Assembly: GCA_043758005.1 (NCBI GenBank)
Contig: JAYVOI010000199.1
Coordinates: forward strand, 1-10,154
Reading direction: 5' to 3'
DNA length: 10,154 bases
Source: JAENVT01 sp043758005
Lineage (GTDB): Bacteria > Actinomycetota > Acidimicrobiia > Acidimicrobiales > Ilumatobacteraceae
The position numbers were made by a program, and so were the translations under genes. Numbering within the stretch: the stretch's first letter is position 1; every line of letters begins with the position of its first letter. Below the pieces are notes generated by a model. The model searched no databases, was not told the origin of the DNA, and saw nothing but the letters and a program-made list of their open reading frames with translations. Below are positions 1-6,598 of this stretch, piece after piece.

Positions 1-788
1 CGCCACCAGTCGATGACGAGATAGAGCGCAGCGGCAATTCCGACGATCAGCGCCACCCATTGGTTGAGGCGCAAGCCATTCGCCTTGTGGGCGGGATCGA
101 TGCGCAGGCCCTCGACCCAGAACCGACCGATGGCGTAGCCCACAACGTAGATCGCGAACAGCCGCCCCGGGCGAAGCTTGAAGACGCGGTCGATCCGCAA
201 CAGCACGACGCACAGCGCCAGGTTCCACAGTGCCTCGTACAGGAACGTCGGATGGAAGGTCGTGCCCGGCGCATACCCGGCGGGGATCTTGTCCGCGTCG
301 ATCCGCAGCCCCCACGGCAAGGTGGTGGGTCTGCCGAACAGCTCTTGATTGAACCAGTTCCCGATGCGACCGATCGCTTGGGCCAGTGGCAGGGCCGGCG
401 CCGCAGCGGACAGGCCAACTGACGGTGTGACACCGCGCCGCTTGAAGGCCCACATCGCCGCGATCGTGCCGAAGAGGATCCCGCCGGGGATTCCCAGGCC
501 GCCTCGCCAGATCTGCGGGATCCTGCCGAGGTCGTGCTTGAACAACTCCCAGTCGGTGACGACGTGATAGAGCCGGGCACCGATCACGCCGGCCGCGACC
601 GCCCACACCGCCATCGAACTGGCGTCTTCGCGCGTGCCTGCCCCGCTGGCCTCCAGCCTGCGGCCGAGCAGCCACACCGCGGCGATCACGCCGAGGGCGA
701 TCATCAACCCATAGGCGTGGATCGACAACGGACCGACCGTCAGCGCGCCACTGGACGGGCTCGGGATGCTGGCGATCGAGGAGACCAT
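1..788 (-). CDS. lgt: Prolipoprotein diacylglyceryl transferase, 3' end cut by window edge
   Basis: Lgt is an inner-membrane enzyme that moves diacylglycerol from phosphatidylglycerol to the lipobox cysteine of prolipoproteins, the first step of lipoprotein maturation. I translated 262 codons from the ATG at 788 without a stop; the C-terminus lies beyond position 1. Visible family marks are IHAYGLM (Y26), GARLYHVVTDW (about 70-80), GGLGIPGG (96-103), the signature GRIGNWFNQELFG (140-152), HPTFLYEALWN (179-189) and GRFWVEGLRID (221-231). The signature arginine and R222 correspond to residues known to be essential in E. coli Lgt. Several hydrophobic stretches (about 20-42, 58-76, 98-115, 183-198, 208-222, 242-260) fit a multi-spanning protein. 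At P101 E. coli has the histidine of its HGG loop; actinobacterial enzymes often differ there. The start overlaps the hydrolase stop as TGATG and has no Shine-Dalgarno sequence, so translation probably depends on coupling. Confidence 0.96.
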   Translation of the reverse strand, partial: MVSSIASIPSPSSGALTVGPLSIHAYGLMIALGVIAAVWLLGRRLEASGAGTREDASSMAVWAVAAGVIGARLYHVVTDWELFKHDLGRIPQIWRGGLGIPGGILFGTIAAMWAFKRRGVTPSVGLSAAAPALPLAQAIGRIGNWFNQELFGRPTTLPWGLRIDADKIPAGYAPGTTFHPTFLYEALWNLALCVVLLRIDRVFKLRPGRLFAIYVVGYAIGRFWVEGLRIDPAHKANGLRLNQWVALIVGIAAALYLVIDWW

Positions 789-1549
789 CACCGGGCGATC
801 ACCCGCGTGGCGAACTCGACGGTCGACGCGAAGATCAGTTCCTTGTCGTAGTCCTGCGTGGCCACGTGGTAGCTGCGCTCGAGCGTGAGCCGCTCGATCG
901 GACCGCCGTACCGATCGACGAGGTACTCGGCCTGGGCCGGCTCGACGACGTGATCCTGCGGCGAGTTCATCAGCAGCAGCGGCATGCGCATGCCGGCGAA
1001 TTCGTGACTGTTCGGTTCGGCGCCGTCGAGCAGCAACGACAACAGCGGCTCGAGCGGGGTTCCCTCGTAGGCGTTCTCGTGCGCGTCGGGGTCGGCGATG
1101 TCGCTGCCGATGCCCGGGATCACCGGTGTGCCACCGGCAACCATCGCCTGCAGCATCTCGATGACCTCCGGTTGCTGGGGCTGCGCCACGGGATTGATGC
1201 AGACGAGGCCAGCGATCTCGGGATGGTCGGCGCCGAGGCGCAGGGTGAGCGCACCACCCATGCTGAGCCCGACCACCACCATGTGCGAGGCGCGTTGGCT
1301 CAGTCGCTGGTACGCAGCCTCGGCCTCACCGATCCAATCGGCCCACCGGGTCGGCAACATGTCGTCCAGCGAGGTGCCATGGCCGGGCAGCAAGGGCAAC
1401 TCGACGTGGAACCCGGCATCGGCCAACGCTGTCGCGACCCCACGCATGGAGGCAGGGTTCCCGGTGAAGCCGTGTAGCACGACGGCACCCTCGTGGTCGG
1501 TGCCGGTGTGCGACCAGGGCTCGGCCCCGTCAATGATCGGATTGGTCAT
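788..1549 (-). CDS. Alpha/beta hydrolase, carboxylesterase / monoacylglycerol-lipase type
   Basis: This 253-residue protein is a cytosolic serine hydrolase, with no signal peptide. The fold marks are VVLHGFTG (23-30, oxyanion region), LPGHG (54-58), the nucleophile elbow GLSMGG with S96, the acid D199 in SPQDH, and H228 in SYHVATQDYD, so the catalytic triad is complete and correctly ordered. Length and the HGFTG/GHG pattern resemble small bacterial carboxylesterases such as Geobacillus Est30 that act on short acyl or monoacylglycerol esters; the substrate here is unknown. I chose the ATG at 1549 because residues upstream in that frame are low-complexity Arg/Pro shadow sequence and because CATAAT lies 7 bases before it. 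The gene sits 29 bp after the ferredoxin, and its TGA stop overlaps the lgt ATG. The link to lgt could be lipid-related or only positional. Confidence 0.9.
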   Translation of the reverse strand: MTNPIIDGAEPWSHTGTDHEGAVVLHGFTGNPASMRGVATALADAGFHVELPLLPGHGTSLDDMLPTRWADWIGEAEAAYQRLSQRASHMVVVGLSMGGALTLRLGADHPEIAGLVCINPVAQPQQPEVIEMLQAMVAGGTPVIPGIGSDIADPDAHENAYEGTPLEPLLSLLLDGAEPNSHEFAGMRMPLLLMNSPQDHVVEPAQAEYLVDRYGGPIERLTLERSYHVATQDYDKELIFASTVEFATRVIAR

Positions 1550-1556
1550 GGCGTCG

Positions 1557-1562
1557 ATTATG
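1557..1562 (-). promoter_or_regulatory. Candidate -10 box CATAAT for a leaderless hydrolase transcript
   Basis: Read on the minus strand the sequence is CATAAT, five of six matches to TATAAT, followed by 7 bases (CGACGCC) and the ATG at 1549. Initiation about 7 bases downstream would put +1 on the start codon. No Shine-Dalgarno sequence precedes the ATG and no convincing -35 is seen. The position lies in the 29-bp gap after the ferredoxin stop, so it would be an internal promoter for hydrolase and lgt. Confidence 0.45.
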
Positions 1563-1578
1563 GCAGCGGGACGACGAT

Positions 1579-1890
1579 TCAGACATACGGGTCGTTGGAT
1601 GTCATCGGTTCGTCCCACCAGTCGTCGGGCACCGGCGACGCCTCCCAGTCGGGGAACGGGTAGATGCAGTTCACCGGGCACGCCGGCAGGCACTTGTCGC
1701 ACCCACTGCACAACTCGGGGATGATGACCACGTCGGGCCCATGGTTGAAGATCGCCCCGAACTGCCGAGGGCAGGCCCGCAGGCACGCGTCGCAATTGAT
1801 GCACTCCAGCATCTCGATGCGCAACGGGACGTTCTGCCACTTGGGGCTTCTCGTCCGCGACGTGACGCGATCCGCACGAGCCCCCGACAT
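1579..1890 (-). CDS. Small 2[4Fe-4S] ferredoxin-like protein
   Basis: This is a 103-residue soluble electron carrier. Two classical cluster motifs are visible: CINCDACLRACP (C30, C33, C36, C40) and CSGCDKCLPACP (C61, C64, C67, C71), with an extra C75 in CPVNC. The spacing CxxCxxCxxxCP in both halves is that of low-potential bacterial 2[4Fe-4S] ferredoxins. The core is flanked by a basic N-terminal extension (about 1-26) and an acidic, Trp-rich C-terminal tail (DWWDEP, 90-95), which could be a docking surface; that is inference. The partner enzyme is not evident next door. The stop of the HD-GYP gene is 16 bp upstream. The start at 1890 is supported by TACAAT 7 bases before the ATG; a later start near M27 would leave almost nothing ahead of the first cysteine. 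Confidence 0.93.
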   Translation of the reverse strand: MSGARADRVTSRTRSPKWQNVPLRIEMLECINCDACLRACPRQFGAIFNHGPDVVIIPELCSGCDKCLPACPVNCIYPFPDWEASPVPDDWWDEPMTSNDPYV

Positions 1891-1897
1891 GACGGCG

Positions 1898-1903
1898 ATT
1901 GTA
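1898..1903 (-). promoter_or_regulatory. Strong -10 box TACAAT, leaderless ferredoxin promoter candidate
   Basis: On the minus strand TACAAT (five of six to TATAAT) is followed by CGCCGTC, 7 bases, and then the ATG at 1890. A transcript starting 7 bases after the -10 begins at the A of the start codon, and no Shine-Dalgarno sequence is present. It lies entirely within the 16 bp between the HD-GYP stop and the ferredoxin start, so any upstream contacts would be inside the HD-GYP coding end. The hexamer 16-18 bp upstream is GC-rich and unlike TTGACA. Confidence 0.6.
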
Positions 1904-1906
1904 GGT

Positions 1907-3649
1907 CTAGTTGTCGATTGGGGGCGGCTCGACCGCGTCGGCTGCAGCCCGCCGACCGATGACCTCGATCAGGGCATCCACGATGCGGGCCTCGAACTGC
2001 GAGCCCCGGCCGGCGACGATGTGGATGACGGCATCGCTCGACGACCATGCGTGCTTGTAGCGGTGTGCCGTGATCAGGGCGTCGTACACATCGGCGACAG
2101 CCACGAGGCGGCCGCTGAGTGGGATCGCCTCGCCCGCCAAGCCCGACGGATAGCCGCTGCCGTCCCACCGCTCGTGGTGCGACATCGCGATCTCGGCGGC
2201 CAGCTGCAGCAGGGTCGACCGGCTGCCGACGAAGACTCTGGCGCCGACGGTCGTGTGCGTCTTCATGATCGCGAACTCTTCATCGGTGAGTGCGCCGGGC
2301 TTCTGCAAGATGGCATCGGGCACGCCGACCTTGCCGACGTCGTGCAACCGCCCGGCCAACCGCAGGTCCTCGGCCCACCGGCGATCCTCACCCAATTGCA
2401 GGGCGAGCTCCGCAGCCAACTCGCCGACCCGTGTCGAGTGCTCGGTCGAGTCGGGGTCGCGATACTCGGCGATCGCCGCCAACCGCTCGAATGCCTCGTA
2501 GTGCTGCTCTTCGAGATCTTGTGTTCTGGCGGTGACCAGCTCTTCCAACTCGGTCGTGCGCACCCGTAGCAGTTCGGCCTGGTCGCGGGCCGCAAGGGTG
2601 TCGTGGGAGATCTGCAGCGTCTTGATCCGCAGATCGGTATCGCGGTTGAAGATCTGCTCGTGGATGCGATTGCACGCCTCACGGTGCAACAGCGCCTCTT
2701 CGAATCGGCCGAGCGACTTGAGCACCTCGGCCAGCAGACCGTGGGCAACGAGCTCGACATCGGAGAAGTCGTTCTGCTGAGCAAGGCCGACCGCCCGTTC
2801 GAGCACGGAGATGGCGCCGCTGGTGTCGCCGATCGCAATTCGAACCCGGCCGCGGGCGATCTGCACGGCCACCAACGCCATCGGCGACGTGCGCGAGAGC
2901 TGGCCGGCGATGCGGCTCAGTGACTCGTCGGCTTCGTCGAGACAGGCATCGGCCTGCGGCAGGAGTTGGAGATCGGCGTAGGCCTCGGCGAGGTTGGCGA
3001 GGATCTCGGCGACGTGCTCGGGGAGGTGCTCGCGCGCGATCTCCAGCGCGGCCTCACCCAAGCTGACGGCGAGCAGGTTCTCCTGCCGCTCGGCGCGCAC
3101 TTTGGCCATGTTGGCCAAGGTGATGGCGTCGAAGCCGCGGCGCGGGCTCTTGCGGTTGGCCTCGAGCGCCGCCTCATACGTGACCAGCGCCCGATCGGTG
3201 TCGCGCAGGCTGTGGTGCACCGCGGCGATCGTGTTGAGCAGGTTGCCGAGATCCGAGAGGTCGGCGGTCGGGCGGTAGATCTCGAGCGCCTGCAGCAGGC
3301 TCTCGAGCGCCTGCGAGTAGTTGCCGGCCTGATGGTGCACGATGCCGACGAGGTTGAGCGCCCAGACCTCGACGACAGGCGCGGCGCACCGCCGGGCGAG
3401 GTCGCGTGCCTCGAGGGCCAGACCGAAGGCTTCGTCGAGCTGCCCGAGCTGGTAGGTGACGCTGGCCAGGCGGTACAACGCCTCGGCCTCACCTGGTTGG
3501 TCGCCGTTCGAGCGAGCCAACACGCGAGCCTGTTGCACCAACGATCGGGAGCGGATCAGATCGTCGGTCTCCGCCGTGCGCGCCTCATCGAGAAGGTCCC
3601 GGACGGACTTGCCGCTCCCCGCCCCTTCCTTCAGAGATGTCGCGGACAT
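1907..3649 (-). CDS. TPR-repeat sensor with C-terminal HD-GYP phosphodiesterase domain
   Basis: This 580-residue cytosolic protein is probably a cyclic-di-GMP phosphodiesterase. Residues about 18-330 are helical tetratricopeptide repeats; pieces such as ALYRLASVTYQLGQLDEA (57-74), ALNLVGIVHHQAGNYSQALE (97-116) and LLAEVLKSLGRFEEAL (305-320) have TPR spacing. A charged helix or coiled coil (about 340-385) links to the HD-GYP domain (about 385-565). Its metal and active-site residues are present: H404, H436-D437 in LHDVGK, H465, H491-H492 and the HHERWDGSGYP motif, and D519 in VADVYDAL. No GGDEF, PAS or membrane segment is seen, so input is likely a protein or peptide bound by the TPRs. I took the ATG at 3649. 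A TTG two codons upstream (3655) is an alternative with AAGG at better spacing. The frame stays open far upstream, but that part is Arg/Ser/Thr-rich shadow across the divergent M48 gene. Confidence 0.93.
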   Translation of the reverse strand: MSATSLKEGAGSGKSVRDLLDEARTAETDDLIRSRSLVQQARVLARSNGDQPGEAEALYRLASVTYQLGQLDEAFGLALEARDLARRCAAPVVEVWALNLVGIVHHQAGNYSQALESLLQALEIYRPTADLSDLGNLLNTIAAVHHSLRDTDRALVTYEAALEANRKSPRRGFDAITLANMAKVRAERQENLLAVSLGEAALEIAREHLPEHVAEILANLAEAYADLQLLPQADACLDEADESLSRIAGQLSRTSPMALVAVQIARGRVRIAIGDTSGAISVLERAVGLAQQNDFSDVELVAHGLLAEVLKSLGRFEEALLHREACNRIHEQIFNRDTDLRIKTLQISHDTLAARDQAELLRVRTTELEELVTARTQDLEEQHYEAFERLAAIAEYRDPDSTEHSTRVGELAAELALQLGEDRRWAEDLRLAGRLHDVGKVGVPDAILQKPGALTDEEFAIMKTHTTVGARVFVGSRSTLLQLAAEIAMSHHERWDGSGYPSGLAGEAIPLSGRLVAVADVYDALITAHRYKHAWSSSDAVIHIVAGRGSQFEARIVDALIEVIGRRAAADAVEPPPIDN

Positions 3650-3851
3650 CGCCAACGATCGACCAACCCTTCGGTCCTCCTCGGACCACGTGAGAACGAC
3701 TTGCGTACGCCACGTCGGCGTGCACACGTGGATATCGGCAGACTGTGACCAAAGCTTGACTGATGCGTACGGTGAGCGATGACCACTCCCAGTGTAGGTA
3801 CGGCCACGCCGATCGTCGCCGTATCGTGGTCGAGATGGGGGACGAGCTGCG
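3650..3851. promoter_or_regulatory. Divergent control region between HD-GYP and M48 genes
   Basis: These 202 bp hold no convincing gene. Possible sites are as follows. CCACGT (3710-3715) and ACGTGG (3726-3731) form a perfect 6-bp inverted repeat with a 10-bp spacer, like an operator; further CACGTG palindromes lie at 3687-3692 and 3725-3730. The 8-bp palindrome GCGTACGC is at 3703-3710. GGTCC (3673-3677) and GGACC (3683-3687) make a 5-bp stem that, in the HD-GYP leader, presents the Shine-Dalgarno-like GAGGA in its loop. TTGACT at 3756-3761 resembles a -35 but has no matching -10 about 17 bp on. I found no clear promoter for the HD-GYP gene. Confidence 0.5.
3822..3827 (+). promoter_or_regulatory. 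Candidate -10 box TATCGT for the M48 / ABC block
   Basis: TATCGT fits TANNNT and is followed by 7 bases and then an ATG at 3835. Initiation at A3835 would give a 17-nt stretch before the M48 GTG at 3852. That stretch contains GGGGG (3837-3841), a possible ribosome-binding site 10 bases ahead of the GTG. No clear -35 is seen. Confidence 0.4.
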
Positions 3852-3855
3852 GTGA
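3835..3855 (+). CDS. Possible six-codon leaderless mini-ORF ahead of the M48 gene
   Basis: ATG at 3835 opens the frame MGDELR and stops at TGA 3853-3855, which overlaps the M48 GTG start as GTGA. It lies 7 bases after TATCGT, the same geometry as the other leaderless candidates here. If translated, its termination would hand ribosomes to the M48 gene. The simpler alternative is that ATGGGGG is just the start of a short leader carrying a G-rich ribosome-binding site. The peptide itself has no recognisable role. Confidence 0.25.
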   Translation: MGDELR

Positions 3856-4751
3856 CCAGCACACGGCGCCGGATCGACAGTTCGGCGGTGTCGGCGTTCT
3901 TGCCTGTCGTTGCCGTCATCCCGCTCTGGCTCCTGGCGCTCGCTGTCGTGTGGCTGCCACTGCGCGTGGTCTGGCATATCTCCTTCGTGGCACTCGCACT
4001 CGGGTACCTCGCCGCCGTGTTGCTGCTCTTCTTCCGACCGGTGCAGGTCGTCATCCTGGCGCCGCTGCTCGGCGCACGCCGTCCCACGCGGCGCGAGCGA
4101 GCCACGCTCGATGTCGCCTGGCGATCGGTGCTGCAGGCCAACCGGCTGCCGCACCGGCGGTTCGTGATCGCCGTGCTCCCTGTCGACGAGCTGAACGCGT
4201 TCGCCTGTGGTGGGCACCTGGTCGTGGTCACCTCGTACGCCATCGACACCTTGCCGCGCGACGAGCTCAGCGGCGTGTTGGCGCACGAGCTCAGCCACCA
4301 CCTCGGCTCGCACACCATTGCCTTGACCATCGGTCACTGGTTGAGCCTGCCGGTGTTCGCCCTCGCCCGCATCGGCTTCTTCCTGCAGAACGTGGCGACC
4401 GCGGCAACTCGCACGTTCGCCCGGCGATCATCGTCGTTGACGGTGCTCGGTCAACTCGCCAGCGCGCTGTTGATGGCAGTCTCGTGGTTGTTCCTCAGCG
4501 GGTTGCTGCTGACCAACATGATCTCCAACGTCGTCGGCCGCAACGCCGAGCTCCAGGCCGATCGTCGTGCGGTCTCGATGGGCTTTGGTCGCCCGTTGGC
4601 CAGCGCCTTGCGTCGCGTGATCGGTGAACGACGCGGCGAGCGACCGACCACCTTGCGCGAGCGACTCGCCGCCACCCACCCGCCGGCGCGCACTCGCGTC
4701 GCCCAGATCGAAGCCCTGCTGCGCGCTCGACGGAGTACCGAGACCCGTTAG
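3852..4751 (+). CDS. M48-family membrane zinc metallopeptidase (HtpX/Ste24-like)
   Basis: This 299-residue integral membrane protease probably takes part in membrane-protein quality control or peptide processing. The zinc motif HELSHH gives H145-E146-x-x-H149, and E233 in NAELQADRRAV is the expected third ligand (the ExxxD helix of M48). NAFACGG (115-121) before the active site and THPP (275-278) near the C-terminus are typical of the family. Hydrophobic segments at about 14-36 and 42-62 precede the catalytic domain, and further ones at about 160-180 and 200-225 follow HExxH, as in HtpX-like enzymes. The GTG start follows G-rich sequence at 3837-3841; an ATG at 3835 is out of frame. Nine bases separate the TAG from the ABC ATPase start, so the genes are probably co-expressed. 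The substrate is unknown. Confidence 0.92.
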   Translation: MTSTRRRIDSSAVSAFLPVVAVIPLWLLALAVVWLPLRVVWHISFVALALGYLAAVLLLFFRPVQVVILAPLLGARRPTRRERATLDVAWRSVLQANRLPHRRFVIAVLPVDELNAFACGGHLVVVTSYAIDTLPRDELSGVLAHELSHHLGSHTIALTIGHWLSLPVFALARIGFFLQNVATAATRTFARRSSSLTVLGQLASALLMAVSWLFLSGLLLTNMISNVVGRNAELQADRRAVSMGFGRPLASALRRVIGERRGERPTTLRERLAATHPPARTRVAQIEALLRARRSTETR

Positions 4752-4754
4752 CTT
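4749..4754 (+). promoter_or_regulatory. Candidate -10 box TAGCTT before the ABC ATPase
   Basis: TAGCTT fits TANNNT and ends 6 bases before the GTG at 4761, where no Shine-Dalgarno sequence is seen. TCGACG at 4727-4732, 16 bp upstream, matches four of six bases of TTGACA. The TAG of this box is also the M48 stop codon, so the match is partly forced by coding and is weaker evidence than the other boxes. Confidence 0.35.
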
Positions 4755-4760
4755 CGACGT

Positions 4761-5735
4761 GTGAGCCCAGCCCTGCAAACGCGACATCTTCGCCGCCGTT
4801 TTGGCGACACGATGGCCGTCGACGGCATCGACCTCGAGGTTGCGCCGGGCGAGATCTACGGCTTCCTCGGACCCAACGGCGCCGGCAAGAGCACGACGGT
4901 TCGCATGCTCACCACGTTGCTGCTCCCCTCCTCCGGGACAGCGACGGTGGCCGGGTTCGACGTGCGAGATCAGGCCGACATGGTTCGGCTCCGCATCGGC
5001 GTCGCGCTGCAGGAAGCTGCGCTCGACCCGAAGCAGACGGGCCGCGAGCTGCTCGACCTGCAGGGCCGCCTCTACGGGCTCAGCGCCGGCGAGCGACGGC
5101 AACGGATCACCGATCTGCTGCTGCTCGTCGACATCGGCGACGCCATCGATCAGCGGATCGGCACCTACTCGGGTGGGATGAAGCGGCGGCTCGACGTCGC
5201 CGCGGCACTCGTCCACGAGCCCGAGGTGCTGTTCCTCGACGAACCGACGACCGGGCTCGACCCGACGAGTCGGGCGGCGGTCTGGGACGAGGTCCGTCGC
5301 CTCAACGAGGTACGCGGCATGACCATCTTCCTCACGACGCAGTACCTCGAGGAGGCGGACGCGTTGGCCAACCGGGTCGGGATCATCGCCGCCGGGCGGA
5401 TCGTCGCCGAGGGCACTCCCGCCGACCTGAAACGATCTGTCGGCTCCGACGTGATCATCGTCAAGGGTCCGCCGGGCGAGGCCGACCGCATCACGCAAAC
5501 CCTCGCCGCGGTGGCCGGCCTCGAATCGGTCGAGTCGGCTGGCGACGAGATCCTGATCTCGGTGAGCGACGGTGCCAAGGCCATCAGCCCGGTCGCCGTG
5601 GCGCTGTCGGAGGCCGGCCACGTCGTCGAGGGCCTCACGCTGCGGACCCCCACGCTCGACGACGTCTTCCTCCACGTCACCGGAGCGCGCATGGGTCACG
5701 AACGCGTCGAGCGCGACCGGCGCGAGGCCTCGTGA
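4761..5735 (+). CDS. ABC transporter ATP-binding protein, DrrA (daunorubicin-resistance) type
   Basis: This 324-residue cytosolic ATPase should power the membrane partner encoded directly downstream. Walker A is GPNGAGKST (37-45), the Q-loop glutamine is Q84 (ALQEAALD), the signature is YSGGM (136-140), and Walker B is VLFLDEP with D160-E161 followed by the D-loop GLD. The usual switch histidine is replaced by Q194 in TTQYLEEAD, a form I associate with DrrA-like pumps. Residues about 228-305 form the extra C-terminal domain of this subfamily, ending with LDDVFLHVTG (299-308). Family members export hydrophobic compounds such as anthracyclines or lipids; the cargo here is unknown. The GTG start has no Shine-Dalgarno sequence but has TAGCTT 6 bases upstream. 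Its TGA overlaps the permease GTG by four bases (GTGA). Confidence 0.95.
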   Translation: MSPALQTRHLRRRFGDTMAVDGIDLEVAPGEIYGFLGPNGAGKSTTVRMLTTLLLPSSGTATVAGFDVRDQADMVRLRIGVALQEAALDPKQTGRELLDLQGRLYGLSAGERRQRITDLLLLVDIGDAIDQRIGTYSGGMKRRLDVAAALVHEPEVLFLDEPTTGLDPTSRAAVWDEVRRLNEVRGMTIFLTTQYLEEADALANRVGIIAAGRIVAEGTPADLKRSVGSDVIIVKGPPGEADRITQTLAAVAGLESVESAGDEILISVSDGAKAISPVAVALSEAGHVVEGLTLRTPTLDDVFLHVTGARMGHERVERDRREAS

Positions 5736-6538
5736 TCGACCCATCGGCCCGCGCTCGAGTCGCACCGCGCAGCGCCGGGTTTCTCGAAGACCTCCGCAGC
5801 GTGTCGTTGCGCGCCATCAGGCTGACGTGGCGCGACCCGGAGGCGTTTCTCCCCGCACTCGTCATCCCCGTGTTCTTCTTCGTCGTCAACGTCGGGGCGT
5901 TGCAGAAGTTCGTCGAGGGCAGCTTCCCGGCCAACTTCGACTACAAGGCCTTCCAACTCCCCGTGGCCGTCGTCTTCGCCGTCACCGGTGTCAGTCGCGC
6001 CAACTCGCTGGTGCTCGACATCCAGAACGGCTACTTCGATCGACTGCTGCTCACTCCCGTCAGCCGCGGCACCTTGCTGCTCGGGCTGATGAGCGCCGAC
6101 GTCGTGTTGATCGTCGCCCTCGCCACGCCGGTGGCGCTGCTCGGATTGATCATCGGAATCCATCCGGCCACCGGGGCGTTGGGCATGCTCGCCTTCGTCG
6201 TGATCGCCGGGTTGTGGGGGCTGGCATTCACCGGGTTCCCGTACTCCATCGCGCTGCGCACCGGGAACCCGACTGCCGTCAACAATGCGTTCCTCCTGTT
6301 CTTCCCATTCGCATTCCTGACCACTGCGTACCTGCCCCGGGAGAGCATGACCGGATGGCTCGCGACCGCCACGAGGTTCAACCCGACGACGTACCTGCTC
6401 GAAGGGATGCGCGCCCTGCTGCAGGACGGCTGGAAGTGGGCGCCGATCGGGCGCGCCCTGCTGGCGATCGCCGGAGTCGGCGCCGTCTCGTTCAGCCTCG
6501 CCTTCGCCGCCCTGCGCGGCCGCGTCAAACGCAACTAG
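5732..6538 (+). CDS. ABC-2 type transporter permease, DrrB-like
   Basis: This 268-residue membrane subunit pairs with the upstream ATPase. A cytosolic amphipathic N-terminus (about 17-37, with LTWRDPEAFL) leads into about six membrane segments near residues 39-56, 74-91, 114-142, 149-170, 184-203 and 239-261. FNPTTYLLEGMRALL (216-230) is the conserved loop of the ABC-2 family. NGYFDRLLLTPVSRGTLL (99-116) matches the cytosolic coupling stretch seen in DrrB-like proteins. The start is a GTG sharing four bases with the ATPase stop, with GAGG only 4 bases upstream, so translational coupling is likely. It is the last gene of the plus-strand block and is followed within about 20 bp by a strong hairpin. 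Confidence 0.94.
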   Translation: MIDPSARARVAPRSAGFLEDLRSVSLRAIRLTWRDPEAFLPALVIPVFFFVVNVGALQKFVEGSFPANFDYKAFQLPVAVVFAVTGVSRANSLVLDIQNGYFDRLLLTPVSRGTLLLGLMSADVVLIVALATPVALLGLIIGIHPATGALGMLAFVVIAGLWGLAFTGFPYSIALRTGNPTAVNNAFLLFFPFAFLTTAYLPRESMTGWLATATRFNPTTYLLEGMRALLQDGWKWAPIGRALLAIAGVGAVSFSLAFAALRGRVKRN

Positions 6539-6557
6539 CCGGCCCGCCGACTCAGGT

Positions 6558-6598
6558 CGGGCGCGATTTCGGTAGCGGGACTACCGGGGTCGCGCCCG
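6558..6598 (+). terminator. Strong 18-bp stem-loop after the permease gene (unit A)
   Basis: The arms 6558-6575 and 6581-6598 pair along 18 positions around a 5-base loop (CGGGA). Fifteen pairs are Watson-Crick. The three at 6567-6569 with 6587-6589 are T opposite G, which is a wobble pair only in RNA read from the plus strand, the sense of the permease transcript. It begins 20 bases after the permease stop. There is no T-tract, so an intrinsic terminator of the U-tail-less kind, or an mRNA 3' stabiliser, is inference. Confidence 0.55.

Noticed and set aside
1550..1840. Upstream in-frame extension of the hydrolase
   Set aside because: It lies across the ferredoxin gene in another frame and lacks any hydrolase feature. 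The ATG at 1549 has the promoter-like spacing.
3756..3784. TTGACT as the -35 of a plus-strand promoter
   Set aside because: The hexamers 16-18 bp downstream (around ATGACC) do not resemble a -10, so I do not call a promoter here.
3650..4330. In-frame N-terminal extension of the HD-GYP gene
   Set aside because: It would overlap the divergent M48 gene and cross its control region. The extra 227 residues are Ser/Arg/Thr-rich without fold marks.
4428..5765. Long open frame (445 codons) on the minus strand
   Set aside because: It is antisense to the M48 and ABC ATPase genes, rich in Arg, Gly and Asp with no domain signature. It is a shadow of high-GC codon use.
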